Origin: Gordius sp. MW1
Taxonomy: Eukaryota > Nematomorpha > Gordioida > Gordea > Gordiidae
Length of the DNA stretch: 64,000 bases
Direction of reading: 5' to 3'
Assembly: GCA_964036665.1 (NCBI GenBank)
Contig: OZ038526.1
Coordinates: 32,612,001 to 32,676,000, forward strand
Made by a program: the position numbers and the translations under genes. Shown here piece by piece: positions 43,649 to 55,771 of the stretch (the first letter of the stretch is position 1; the number at the start of each line of letters is the position of its first letter). Below the pieces are notes generated by a model, which saw only the letters and a list, made by a program, of their open reading frames with translations, did no database searches and was not told the DNA's origin.

Positions 43649-44649
43649 GCATACAATATAGGTTTTAATTGAATTACATATTGTCATTTAAAAATAAAAG
43701 ACTATCTATTCTCTCAGGCAAGAATTTCGTTCTTCTCTGTTCTATAAGGCGACTTGCTTTCCTGAATGTGCGTTAACTCGTAGCACCGTTGGCTGGAATT
43801 GACAAAAACGGACTAATTTTTTTAAGTTTGATAGCATAAGTTTTTTTATCTTTCCACCATAAAATTACGTCTAGCTTAGCATCTTCAGGTTTTTTTCCGT
43901 TTCATCATCGTCCCAAATAGAAAATATAAATTGCTTCGTGTTGCACACCTGAGCTGGATTACTCTTAGTTGGACGACTTATGCAAGAAGATCTATTCAAG
44001 AAGAGCCACGTTCTTCTTGAATCATTTCTTTAAAAATTCTGTTACCGTAGTATTTTAGAAGCTATTTTCATATTCGGGGAGCATTTTTAAGGAGCGAAAC
44101 TATGAAACAAGAAAGGTTAATATTTTCTGATAAATATCTATTTGACTTTATAATTAGCATAGTTTGGGCTCTTGACTTCAATTTGTGTATCTTTTAGTCA
44201 ACAGGATCACCATTATACGTAGGAGATGTAAACAAATTGGATGCTTATGATGTATAAAAGGGTAATATTTTATAGAGTGTTGGTGTCTTATGCGCTTCTA
44301 ATTCGATGCTTGCCTTTCCGTAAGGTGAGCATATAATAGCATGGTATTTTTTATGGAAATGTCTTCAAGTTTTCCAATCAATTTTTGCAAGATAAAAAGT
44401 GTTTATTTTATCATACATCTCATGCAAACTTTTTAACATAATGATTTTTGAGTTCCACCAGATTGTTTTTCGGAAAAATAAATTTTTTTATTGTTAAGCT
44501 AATAAGTGAATTTTTTTTGTTTCTATATTAAAATTATAGTATAAAGTTGAATAAAATTAAATTTTTTTGCTTTTCAAAGCCAAACCCGGCCCGCACTTTT
44601 TTTATTGCTCTATTTTAGGCCCGGCCCGGCCCGCAAATATCAAAGTTTT

Positions 44650-45740
44650 ATTCTTTATTATCGTTAATGAATCTTCTCATCAATGATTTACCAGGATAAT
44701 ATATAATCGACTTTGCACCTGTTATGTTTTTCATATAGATTTGTCAAGTGATCATACTTTGAGAAATTAATCCTAATAAAATATCCCTTTTGTTTATTTT
44801 GACTTAAAACCAATTTTATCAGAATTTCACAGTTTTTATTCTAAAATCGTTATTTAAAGACTTCTTCTTTGTTATTAAGTCCCACAGTGGTTTTATTTGT
44901 TTTGATAAGTTTTTTCCATCTTGATCGGAATATTAGTTATCATCACACTATCTAATTTCTCTTTCCGCTTAACACGAGATTCTTCTCTCCCTCTCTTCCC
45001 CGACCCTTTAATTTGCATTCTTATTTGTCCACACTACTTCATCCATATTTTGGTCTGTACCTTATTTTTAATAAGGGGGAGGGGGGAGGTAGGAATAGTA
45101 TTTTCCACAGTAGCCTACATTATTATCAATAACAAATAAAGATAAGGGTAATCGTTCAAACATTGAAACAGATTAATGATTGGAATTGCCTAGAATTTGG
45201 ATTGGGTACCCAAAAAGTCGTTTTTCCAACACGAATCCTACCCGCATTTGATCCATCCAACTGCAAAATGAGCAAACTAATTGTTTCCCTAAATCTAGAT
45301 TACAAATCTTATCTGAACAATTTATTATAATTAAGACAAATTTGGTTAAATCCAATTTTTGGTCTCATTTGCCGTTATCTATTGTAAGATTTGTTTAATA
45401 ATTATTTTGTCTCACACTATTTTGTATTTAGATGAACTTTATTATTTCATAACACTCTATACATATATACAATATTGCTTATAAAGAAAGTTTTCAATAA
45501 TAAATTTTCTGTGTTACATTAATTTTTAAATTAAGACAATAAATATGAGATGTGAACGAAATTCTGCATCCAACAGATAAATTAAAAGTTGATATTGATA
45601 AAAAATAATAAATTCTATCATTTAAAGACATTGGTTTTATAATTAGCACGTTTTTCAAATATTTTACTCCAGCTTATTTTCTATTATAAAGCTACTTTTA
45701 ATCTAATCACAGCTTGAATGATTAGTTTTTGTATATTATT
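44650..45740. other. AT-rich stretch, no gene recognised
   Basis: Pyrimidine-rich segment near 44960-45010 and a G-rich run near 45077. Open frames here are short and unlike coding sequence. Confidence 0.35.
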
Positions 45741-45746
45741 ACTACT

Positions 45747-46078
45747 AGATGAACCCAGCAAACGTTGTTTTGCCATTTACCCGGGTGTATTAAATTATGT
45801 TGGAATTTTAGGGCATATATGATGATAAAGCGGTTATTGAACTAAAAATAAAGTTTGATGTCTATATGTTCTACTTCTATTGTTCTATTTCCGTATACAG
45901 TGCAACGCGTACGAATACCTAAAAACTACTGGACCCATTTGGCTAGAACAAATCTTAAAACATGCTCCGGTGTGTCAGGAATAAACTGTGAAATTTTGAG
46001 CCAAATCGGTCTGGTATTTTCCAAAATTGATGGCGGCATACACACACACACATAGTTTTATTTTTATATATAAGATTA
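45747..46078 (+). mobile_element. Interspersed repeat beginning TAGATGAACCCAGCAAACG
   Basis: The start TAGATGAACCCAGCAAACG, then TTGTTTTGCC and the 3' part GAAATTTTGAGCCAAATCGG, then (CA)n and TTATATATAAGAT, follow a layout found widely in arthropod repeats. The class (Penelope-, Helitron- or SINE-like) cannot be settled here. A related end in reverse lies at 57708-57744. Confidence 0.55.
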
Positions 46079-46142
46079 AAACATTTAGTTACATTTTTTC
46101 ATATACGTTTTAGAAATGATTATCAAAACATCCGCTAAAACT

Positions 46143-46175
46143 AGTGTTGTAAAAGGCGCGCTGGGAAGCCTGCCC
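46143..46175. mobile_element. hAT-type MITE end fragment
   Basis: TAGTGTTGTAAAAGGCGCGC then CTGGG matches the left end of the GGTCGACC family only. Confidence 0.5.
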
Positions 46176-46217
46176 TGTGGTCTGCTAGAGTGTTATTAAG
46201 GCGTACTTAAAATATCT

Positions 46218-46260
46218 ACACTCACATTGATAGTCTTTCAAAGACATTCAATGTGAGTGT
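46218..46260 (+). other. Hairpin-forming inverted repeat
   Basis: ACACTCACATTGA pairs perfectly with TCAATGTGAGTGT, and inside that TCTTT pairs with AAAGA around a single C. No T-run or coding context is attached. Confidence 0.8.
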
Positions 46261-47733
46261 GTTGCAAACCGACCAGTAGTATATTATTTTAATAGAGGCT
46301 CTGTTGTACTATAAAATATATGCTTAGGGGGTGTTAGCTAGTTGTTATTAGTGTTGTACTCCTCCCTCCCCATCCCATTTAATTCATCAATAGTGTTATA
46401 AAAAATACTGCACATGGCGATGCTTGAGAAATAACAACGCTTGCCCTATACTAATTTTGTATAATGTAGGGAGGGAATCCGTAAAAAAGAGGATTTATAA
46501 CCTAATAAATGGTCAAACCATAAACAGGGTTGGGAAAAAATAAAATTGCCATAGCGGCGACAAAAAAAAATCCAAAAATTTTCCTGCAATCTTTATTGGG
46601 CAACACAAGCCATGTAATTTGTTGCTGATCAGCAGTACAAAAACATAAGCACCAGGGTCTGGTCGAGCTAAGGGCAATTAATATAAATTTACAGACAGGG
46701 CTTAAATTTTGCCTAAACACATAATTCTCAGGAAGAGAATACGCATGATTATGGCACTATGGTTTCCTCTAGAATATTTTTAACGTTTAAAGAGGGAAAT
46801 ACGAGTTAGGGCCTCGTCGCTTTTCTCCCATAACATTTTCTAATATACTAAAGGTTTGATTTAGCGCTTGCCTTCCTTTAGCATTTATATCAGTGTTCTT
46901 TTCAAATCTACAATGAAAACTTTAATTACAAGGCTAGACTTGCCCCATTTAAACCAACCCCATCCCTTAATGCTTCATATAAATGATAATTAACCATTTG
47001 AATTGCGAAATACCCATTTGAAGTAAGGAATAATTAATTCTTTGGTCTAGTTAAGTATAATAGGCTAAGACAATATTGAGGTTGTTTTAGTGGGTAGGTG
47101 CGTTATTTTCATTAATTTTAACTTCAATTTTAGTCATTGATTTATTATTAGCTGAGGCCTATAAAATAGTTAATAAAATTTTATTTCCCTCAAAATACTG
47201 TGCGCTTTCTTTCGTTCTTATATTGATAATTTTGAAAGAGTGCACTATAACGTATGACTGTAGGCTTAAGTCCGGCCCAAACATTTAGCTTAGCCCCATT
47301 TTTGGCTCTGCCCAAGCGGGCCTTTATTCGCTACCTACGAATCTATAAAACGATATATGAGGCACTTTCTAAAATGAAAATGAAATGTCGTGAATTATTT
47401 TATTGTTTCACACAGAGAATTCAGAAAAACAAAGAATTATAATTGATACTTTGAGAAGGCTGTGGGATAAAGGGTTGAGTAATCAATAAATTTGTTATTA
47501 AAAACAGCTGCATACTGGGCTTTTCTCCGTATAAAATGTTTGTTCTATATTTCATTCATCAAAATTGGATGAGGGACTAGTTTCAGAAAATTAGATCATG
47601 ATAAAGCAGCAAAAATAAAAGTAATAACTTTAAAAATAATAAATAATGGCGGTAACAATGATAGTACACTTTTGCATCGACGCAAGGATGGAGACGAGCG
47701 TCATAGCGCGATTTGAGAAGGGGATTGAAGGCC

Positions 47734-47835
47734 GAAGGGGGATTGTAATGGGGGGGGGGGGGGGGGGAGGGGCAAAAGGGGGGGGGGCAAAGATGACTTA
47801 AGGGGTAGGGTGGGGGGGGGGGGTGCAGGGGGGAC
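47734..47835 (+). repeat. Extreme G-run tract
   Basis: Runs of up to about 18 Gs separated by short A/C/T interruptions. Antisense polyproline frames over it are artefacts. Confidence 0.85.
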
Positions 47836-49032
47836 AAATTGGAGAACGGGGATCAAGGTGCTAAGAAGGGGGCGGTGACAATGGTCAAACTCTAAACAGG
47901 GGGTCAGATATATATATACATTATCAAAAATGCACAAAAAAGTAAGAATTAAGAGAGGCCCGGAAAAAAACAATGGTTGATCTTTGGTGGACAAACGGTC
48001 ATAATTTTTTTTAGCCCACAAAAGAATATCAGGGAAAATGTATATTTAAATACCATAACCCAAAACCTGCAGGCACAAAATTGAAAATGGATTTTGGTTT
48101 TTTGCCAGGGTCAGCCAAGTGGAAGTAAGGCCATCCTTAATTTGTGGGGAATTATCTAGCCAGTTTCGCAATTATCCGTTGTTGGTAACTTAAACTATAA
48201 ATATAAAGAATAAATCAATCTTTATATGGTTTAACAACATATAATCCCAAACTTGTAAACTGGAAAGCAAACTAAAGTATGGATTATTAAAAACGAAAAG
48301 ATTGCAAAAAGGGTGTTATTTGACTGCTAAGTAAAAATTACAAATGGCAGATTTATGCTAAGTATTTTTTTAAAAAACTAAGTATTTTAATCTAAATGCT
48401 AAATATTTTAAAGGAAATGCTAAGTTTTTTATTAAAATGCTTAGTTTTTTTTATTAAATTGCTAAGTTTTTATTTGCTAAGTTTTTTTTTATTAAAATGC
48501 TAAGTACTTTATTGAAAAATTTCAAACTACGAATTTTAATCAAAATACTGATTATTAAAAAAATATAAGATAATAATGTTTTAAAGTTAAAAAGGGCAAC
48601 GTTTTATTGATAATGATTTCAAAAAAATGTTTAATTTTTAAAAGAGCTAGGTTTTAAATTTTAAAAGCTATGGTTTCTATCGTGAAGTGCTACGTTATTA
48701 CTTTAAAATACTAAGTTTTTTAATTCAAAGTTTTACTTATGACACAAAAAAGTTTTGAAATTTGAAGGCAAGTTTTAATGGGAATTGTTTTAATGAACTA
48801 CCAAAATTTATAGTTGAGAATTATAATATTGTTATAATACAGATTACAATAAAAAAAAATTATGATTATTTATTTGTAGGTGAAAAAATACCCTTCATGT
48901 CCTATAGGCTTCACATATAAAATAATCTGAAAAGCTAATAGGATAATTGATTGAGATTTTATTCAACTACAAAATATAATTCTAATAAGGGGGCTATATA
49001 TATATATATTTGTTGGAATATCAAAGTTTTTT

Positions 49033-49400
49033 TTAGCTTTGGAGGGTCTTCCTCGTCTTTTTTGCTCCTATTGTGACATTTACAGCTTCTATAGGGGGTT
49101 TGCATGATTGTAGAGTTAAGGCTAATCCTATTATATGCTTGCAGATGTAATTATTGTGAAATGATGGGCAACTGCATTGACCCTTTTGCCAAATATGGCT
49201 TTCTTCAAGGAAGGTTATGGACAAGGTCTTAAAATTTTGCTTTTGGAAATCCTCATAGGAGGCCCAGTCACCTATTCTGATTGTTGTATCTTGTTTAATT
49301 TATTGACTTATTTTGGCGGCTACAACAAAAAAATTTTTACTTTTATTGTTGCACATATAGCATTTCTGTTGAGCTTTGCCCATTGGTAGCCATTATACAC
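49033..49400 (-). pseudogene. MULE-type transposase C-terminal fragment with SWIM zinc finger
   Basis: The frame reads DWASYEDFQKQNFKTLSITF, then WQKGQCSCPSFHNNYICKHI and IGLAL. CSCPSFHNNYICKH fits the SWIM CxCx(n)CxH zinc site found after the catalytic domain of MULE transposases. IGAKKTRKT parallels the IGxKRKRGRP tail. A TAA at 49302-49300 interrupts the frame upstream (…AAKISQ stop IKQD…), and the catalytic domain is missing. Confidence 0.7.
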
Positions 49401-49456
49401 AATAACTCATTCTGATTTTGATTCATAGAGCAAAAAATATCGTGCTTCGGCGCACC

Positions 49457-50670
49457 TAGAGACCTGCACGGGCGGCCAGAGGCCCGGCCCGGGCTCGGGC
49501 CTTAAATTTTGAGGCTTTAAAATTCCGGGCCGGACCGGGCCTAATTCATAAAATATAGGCCCGGCCCGGAATTAGAAGTAATAGCCCAAGTAGTTTTATT
49601 CTGTTTAAAACAATCTATAAAATTTCAAAAAATAAATTAATTACAAGTTATTGAATCTATTAAACATTATTCATTACAATTGAGTATGGAACAAAAAAAA
49701 CCTACTGGTAATAGCGGAAAATATTCAGAAAGGACATCTAAATAAAGTCAAAGATCAACGAGAAAAAAACAATTATTGGAATGGTGGAAAGACCACTGTA
49801 ATCAATTTCCAGCGCTTGGCTCTTGTTTGTGAATTTTTTCGACACCTGCTCATCTGCCTAGAGTGAGAGGTGTTTTTCGTAAGTGGACCGCATTTATGGA
49901 GAGCGACCCTAGATGTAGAGAAGGGAGGGGGTAAAACGGAAAATTTCCTCCCCTTGGCAAAAATTAGTAAATTTATATATTGAAAAATAATTTAATTTAG
50001 ATTAAAGTTTTTATTTTATATCTGTGTAGCTGACTCAAAATGACATTCAAATTAACCATTATTCTCTTTATTAAATAATCTCAAGATACCCTGTATTTGT
50101 TCAAAGATTTATAAAAAAAGTCTCACCTATAGTTATAAACAATGACGTAGATCAGTGGCGTAGTCAAAGACCCCCCCCCTCCCTAGCCTAAAACTAAAAA
50201 AAAATTGATATAAATAAAATATGCTGTCATAACTGGTGGGCCCATAGTGACGATTATCAATTTCAGGCATTAATTTTGTCATATTTTCGAAAATTAAATT
50301 ACAAATAGAATGCTTAAAATTTTTTTTGTTATTCTTTCCCCCCCCCTTGAGAAAGTCCTGGCTACCCGCCTGAGAGCGGAGAACAAATTTATACGCGGAA
50401 ATTTAGATGCCTGTGTTTTTTGTATTGAAAATAGTTCCATTATCGATTTGATATTTTATTATGTGCGTTTTATTTTTAAATAAAATTTTTTACCAAAATG
50501 AAGTTTGATTAATTTTATGCAATTATTAAAATTTCGGGCCCGGGCCGTGCCGGGTCCGGGCCTTGTTTTTAAAGATGCTAAATTTCGGGCCCGGGCTGGG
50601 CCTGATTTTTTGTGAATTTTAATTTTAGGCTCGGGCCGGGCCTTAAAAAAATCTATTTTGCAGGTCTCTA
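49457..50670. mobile_element. GC-rich hAT-like element nested in the MULE
   Basis: The ends TAGAGACCTGCACGGGC and TTTTGCAGGTCTCTA are inverted. The flanks GGCGCACC and ATTGCACC share five of eight bases, a possible decayed 8-bp duplication. The arms consist of GGCCCGGCCCGGGCTCGGGCC-type repeats. A MITE of the TGGCGTAGTC type lies inside at ~50155-50372. Confidence 0.7.
50155..50372. mobile_element. MITE, GTGGCGTAGTCAAAG variant
   Basis: CAGTGGCGTAGTCAAAGACC and GTCCTGGCTACCCGCCTGA are diverged inverted ends of the CATGGGCGTAGCC type around an AT-rich core. Confidence 0.5.
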
Positions 50671-52556
50671 ATTGCACCCCACGAAACTTAACTTAATTAC
50701 AATTTAAATACTATTCAAAATTACATTACCTATAATACACCTTAATGCCTTCCTCGGTTTTATTTCAGTACGAAAAGCCCCCACAACTTCCGGCTTAGCT
50801 CTTTTTGTCTCACACTCATTGTCATAGATGGCTTTTTTACCCATTCAATCGATCTGTACAACCCCCTGCGATGAATTTCAACTCCTGAGCTTCCTGCTTC
50901 TTCCTCTTCATCAGATAAATAAGGTGAGATTTGTTAGAATTCCATAATTATCCAATTAATAAATAAATGTATGTCAAATTGGTGTGTGATCTTGGCGCCA
51001 AAGAACGCCAGTTTTTGTCCGGTTACAATGTCATATTAAATGTTATATAAAAAACATTCAGCTTAATTTGTTGTAAAATTTACCTTTTGTATACTTAGCA
51101 TAATTTAATATAATTTAAATACTTAGCATAATTTTTATCAATACTTAGCAAATAATTCAAATACTAGGCTCAATTTATTTAAATGTTTATACTTGGCATA
51201 AAATTTAAATACTTAGCAAAACATTAAAATACTTAGCAAACTTAGCAAATAAATAAAATATTTAGCAAAACAACAAAATACTTAGCAAATGAATAATGAC
51301 GCTAAAAATACTTAGCAATTTTAATAAAATACTTAGTAAATGATTTGTTGTGTGTAATTAAAGCAAAAAATATTAGTTTTGGTCAAAAAATAGGAAGAGG
51401 GCCCATCAAAAGCTAAATATGCTCTAATTTTACAATAATAATTTACTAATGGAATTATATAAATATTGCTTATTTATAAATTTTATTGAAAAAGGATAAT
51501 TGAATAAAAAATTGATCTAAAATTTAAGCATCATTTTGTTTGATTTTAATATACCTAGATTAAAATTAGGTAATTAATAAAAACATAATTATTATAAATA
51601 TACAAATTTAGAGTAATAAATACAACAATTATTAGAACTCTCTAGGGTTTCCACATTTTTATAAATATACAAATTTAAAGTAATAACTTAAAACGATTAT
51701 AAGAGCTCTCTAAGGTATCCTCAGCGCAATAAAATTTTTTAAAACAAGCCTATAAAGCCATTAAAACATTTCAAATTTTAACGCAGCCAAAATATTGAAC
51801 ATTCTTAAATAAACATAAAATTCAAACTCGACTGTTGAAATTTTTTATTAACTGAGCATATAAAAAAACTCTTATTATTGTTTTAAAGATTACTGAACCT
51901 ATTTTTATAAAGAAACTGAGCACTTTCTAATTAAAATCTGGGCGTAGAAAAAACTGAACATTTTTAATTAAAAATCTGAGCAAAATAAATTAAAAACTGA
52001 GCATGAATTACTGAGCATTTTGTAATTTTTCACTGTGCATATAACACCCCTTTATATTTACAAACCCCGTTTGCCGGGATTTTGTTATGGTGCCCGTCAG
52101 GACCCACCAAAAAATCTAAATTGTCGACATTTGCCCGCCCCGCTGGTATAATATACACATATAAATGATTAATAAAAAGAATTCCTTAAACTTGAAGGAA
52201 TATTAGATTCTATTTTAAACTAGAAGCTTTCGATAAATCTTTTTAAAATTAATTTCATAAAACTAAGGCTCTAAACAAAAAGCATTTTAAAGGAAAGCAA
52301 AACCCTCTACTGCATGAACTATGTTAGAATAATTTATTTTTTGCAAACTAGATTTTTTTCCGTCTCGATACTATTCATAATCTCATGGCTCACTTTTTTT
52401 TAAATTTTTTTAAATATCCTAGATATATACGGTATGTAGATTCAAATACACATTATGTAATTAAGGGTACAAATTTCCAGTAATTTTTATTATATTCTAA
52501 CTATAATTATATATAATTTTATATGAATTACAACAAATATTTAATGTTGGAACATT

Positions 52557-54166
52557 TTAGTTTTGATGAAAATTTATAAAACAATTATTTTTGGGCGTAA
52601 AACATAAATATACGCCACATTTTTGGCAAGAAACTTTCGTAACAAATATGCATCCTGGCAGTTTACATCTACCCTTTTTATCATTATATTTGGGCCAGTG
52701 AGCTGTGAGGTCTTTCCTAACCTCTGCATTAGGTAAAGATTGGGCTGGTCCTTTTTTACATTTTTCCCGATAACCAGTCTCAACTGATTTTCGTTTGGGA
52801 ATATTGTTTGTGGTGCATTTGCCATGTTTGCAAAGTATTTCAGCCACCGAAATTTTGAAATTGTATAAGCTTAATCGATCCTTGGCTGCTATGGATATAT
52901 TGTTATAATCCCGTTTGTGTTGCAACCAAGAATTTATAAGTACCATGTCGAATAAATGAAATAATATTCGATGGTACCATTTTCTTGATTTAACAGGAAT
53001 TCTATATAGAGAAATTAAAGAATCCATGAGATCAACACCTCCCATTGATTTATTATAAACTGTCACAATGTTTGGACATTTGATCATTATTTTCTCCTTT
53101 ATTTTTCTATCGTATCTTTCGCAATCAATAAGAGGTTCAGCACCTACAAAGGTGCTCAATAATGTGACAGCACGGTTGTCGTGCCACTTCACTGAATTCA
53201 ACTCGACTCCTTGAATTATTGTTTTTTTGGAAACAAAAGACCCTCGTCCTTTTTTTTCAACTCCTTGTCTGTTGGGAAGTTTACATTTGGGAGTCGATTA
53301 CCTCTGACGGTAGCCGCGCTAAATATCCCTCTCTGAGCGAGGACCACTTGCGAATTTGGTGAAGAAAACCAGTTATCAAAAAATAATTTATAATTGATTT
53401 GCTGTGGTATATAAGAAATTAAACGTAGCACAGCATCGCCACTTGCTCCAACATCCGGCAATCCTTCCGCTGATAGTATTTTCCCAGAATATATTTCAAA
53501 ATTATGGAGAAGGCCATCATCTCCGCATAGTAGAAATACTTTATAGCCCCATTTTTTGGGCTTTTGGGGGTTATATTGCTTTAACCTGCTCGTCCCTTTG
53601 TATGGAATTATTTGCTCAACTACGCAAATATTTTCCCCTAACGCCAAAGATTTTAGTATATTTGTGGTTATAGATATCAAGGGTCTAATTTTATAAAGTG
53701 GGTCATGGCCCTCACTTCCAAGTGGAATCCATTTGTCATTATTTATATGAATGCATGATTTGATTTGTTCCCAGCGATTTAGGGTCATGACATCAGCCAC
53801 CTTTGGCTGTCTTGTATTGGTGGCCCAGTAGAGACGTGCTGTGGGAAGTTTAACAATTGCCATGTAAAAAAGAATTCCTAAATTTTTCTAATTCATTTGT
53901 TGATAAATTTAAAGGTTTGTTGGAATTGCGTTGAATTGCATATAAATTTGATTGGTAAACAATTAGAGGTAATAAATCTTTGAGATATTGATTAAAAAAA
54001 TCCATTGGTTTTTTGACTTTATCAACATTTGTCTCCTTTCCACTTTGGAATAACTATAGGTAATCTAGAATTTTTCCAAATCATTTTTTTCCCAGTTCCT
54101 TTTTTATTATTGATATTTTCATCCTCTTCCGATTCATCACTCTCATTGAAATCTAGATATTTATAG
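52557..54166 (-). pseudogene. piggyBac-type transposase, frameshifted
   Basis: The minus-strand pieces in order are: an acidic lead (DFNESDESEEDENI, 54166-~54030), a helical part (NVDKVKKPMDFFNQYLKDLL, to ~53860), the main block 53863-53216 (KLPTARLYWATNTRQPKVAD, CGDDGLLHNFEIYSGK, LFFDNWFSSP) and 53215-52557 (SVKWHDNRAVTLLST, YNKSMGGVDLMDSL, then a C-terminal CKLPGC..CQKCGVYLC zinc-type motif). Pieces join only by three frameshifts (~54030, ~53866, ~53215), the last two at or beside short T/A runs. The first catalytic Asp (usually in SIDEQMIPF) is Val here (CVVEQIIPY); the Asp residues of FFDNW and GGVDL remain. So it is inactive even if some shifts are sequencing errors. TTAA ends could not be defined. 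Confidence 0.88.
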
Positions 54167-54185
54167 ATTATATAAGAGCATACAT

Positions 54186-54439
54186 TTTATACACAACAAA
54201 TTATTTGCTATACCTCAATGTAAATCATGCAAATAAAATACATAATAATTTACTAAAATCTAATGATCAATAAATAGCAATAAATATTTAGCATAAAACT
54301 TAGCATATCAAAATAAAAACTAAAAAAACCTAGCATTTCCTATACTTAGCATTAGGATTAAAAAGATAGCATAAAATACTTAGCATTTTATAAAAGTCTT
54401 AGAACAAATTAAAATCCTTAGCAGTTAAATAACACCCTT
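54186..54439. mobile_element. Solo arm of the MULE-like element
   Basis: Read on the minus strand it starts AAGGGTGTTATTTAACTGCT and carries ATGCTAAGTATTTT repeats like the left arm at 48309. It separates the piggyBac gene from the acidic ORF at 54451-54534, so it may have inserted into that gene. Confidence 0.6.
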
Positions 54440-54450
54440 TTAAATATACC

Positions 54451-54534
54451 TAATCATTTTGGGTTGACAAATGCTCCTCAGCAGACGATTCACTTAAATT
54501 TGAATCTTCACTATCATTAGGTATGGTACCACAA
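54451..54534 (-). other. Acidic short ORF, possible piggyBac N-terminus
   Basis: ATG to TAG encodes MNCGTIPNDSEDSNLSESSA then EEHLSTQND. Acidic Ser/Asp/Glu-rich N-termini are usual in piggyBac proteins, and the strand matches the downstream pseudogene. The link is an inference. Confidence 0.35.
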
Positions 54535-54539
54535 TTCAT

Positions 54540-55770
54540 ATTTCTAAAAATATAAAACTCAAATAAAATACCTTATTTGCATAATGTGTCTTTAAAGCAA
54601 CGTACGATTATTACCAAATATATTTATCAAAAATAATAATTATATATAAAATAATTTTATAAACATTAATTTTTACCTTTTATTTATCGAATTTTGATGT
54701 TTTGAAATTTGTGCAATATATTATTTAACAATATAACATGTGTACCAATAGGGAAGTTAAATTTTATAAAAAAATCGCCATTTTGTAAAATAGGGTTTTA
54801 ATAAAATGCGAAACTAAAAATATATAATAGGTCACGTGGGCCATATTAACATTCGAATCGAAGATATGGGTTGTGGCTTCAAATATACACCATGCACTTG
54901 AGTTAAAATTTATATATATAATATTTATTATATAATTTGTGGTATGTGTATTGAGATATACAGTATGCAGTAGAGGGAACAAAGAATTTCATCTAATTGA
55001 TGATGTTTGCATTTTTCTGCCTTTTCATATTCTTAGAATTTTGTTCTTTGGAGTTTCAAACTTATTTTATATGGATATTTGTAATATTTAGTTAAAAGTT
55101 TCTTCTGGGAGCAAAAACTGTAGCTTGTGAAACATCTATTTAATATATCCTCTCTTTTATAATTCGGTCTTTAGTCAATTTATTTCTGAAAAGTTTTTCA
55201 AGTGTGGATCTCATGTTCTATATTATTAATAACTAAGTTAAGAAGGTGAATATAGAGTCAATTATTAAAAAATCGGGTTACTTTATTAGATTTGCCAATA
55301 TAGGGTTGACGCTATGAGAGTCTCTACTAAGGTATGTAAATTTGTTTTAAGATTTAGTTTTTAAATATAAATACATTTAAAAATTAATCTTTTTACTCTT
55401 AATTTTACCTATGTACCGCCTTACCCTCTCTACATTGAAATCCTGCCCGCCCATTACGCTATACCTAGATATTACAATTTATCATTTTTACAATGTAACA
55501 TACATAAACAATTATTTGTTTATTCTAAATAATAAATAATTTGCCGGGAGCACGTTTTCTTAATATAGAAACAATAAACCAATTTTTATATCGTTTGACA
55601 GTTGGAGGACTTAAAATACATAATAACCTATATGAATGTTTTAACTAATAACTAACATTTATTAAAATCTATAAGATTGCAACTATAGGTAATTCAATAA
55701 CATGAGTATACAGAAAATCAAGATAAGAAATATAATAAAAGTATAGATACTATTGTAATTACAAATGATC
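54540..55770. other. AT-rich stretch, nothing recognised
   Basis: No exon-like frame with splice sites or repeat of the families above stands out. Confidence 0.35.
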
Positions 55771-55771
55771 T

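Larger units (their letters stand above)
42711..44645. mobile_element. GC-rich hAT-like element split by a second hAT insertion
   Basis: The left part (GAGGTCTGCATGGGCCGAAA, then CCCGCACCCGGCCCGCAC) and the right part (CCCGGCCCGCAC ... GGCCCGGCCCGGCCCGCAAA) share the same hexamer repeats. The interval contains the hAT element at 42925-43648. The right terminus is not sharply defined. Confidence 0.45.
48309..52052. mobile_element. MULE-like DNA transposon remnant with subterminal repeats
   Basis: The ends AAGGGTGTTATTTGACTGC and (inverse at 52052) AAGGGGTGTTATATGCAC are inverted. The arms carry repeated ATGCTAAGTATTT (left, 48320-48520), CTTAGCA (51095-51350) and CTGAGCAT (51830-52025) motifs. 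A SWIM-finger transposase fragment lies at 49033-49400. A GC-rich hAT element is nested at 49457-50670. No target duplication is visible at these ends, so the exact boundaries are uncertain. Confidence 0.55.

Noticed and set aside
45173..45355. Minus-strand ORF (QLVCSFCSWMDQMRVGFVLE)
   Set aside because: Short, no splice context or family signal; likely chance.
47583..48021. Proline-rich ORFs
   Set aside because: Antisense of the G-run tract.
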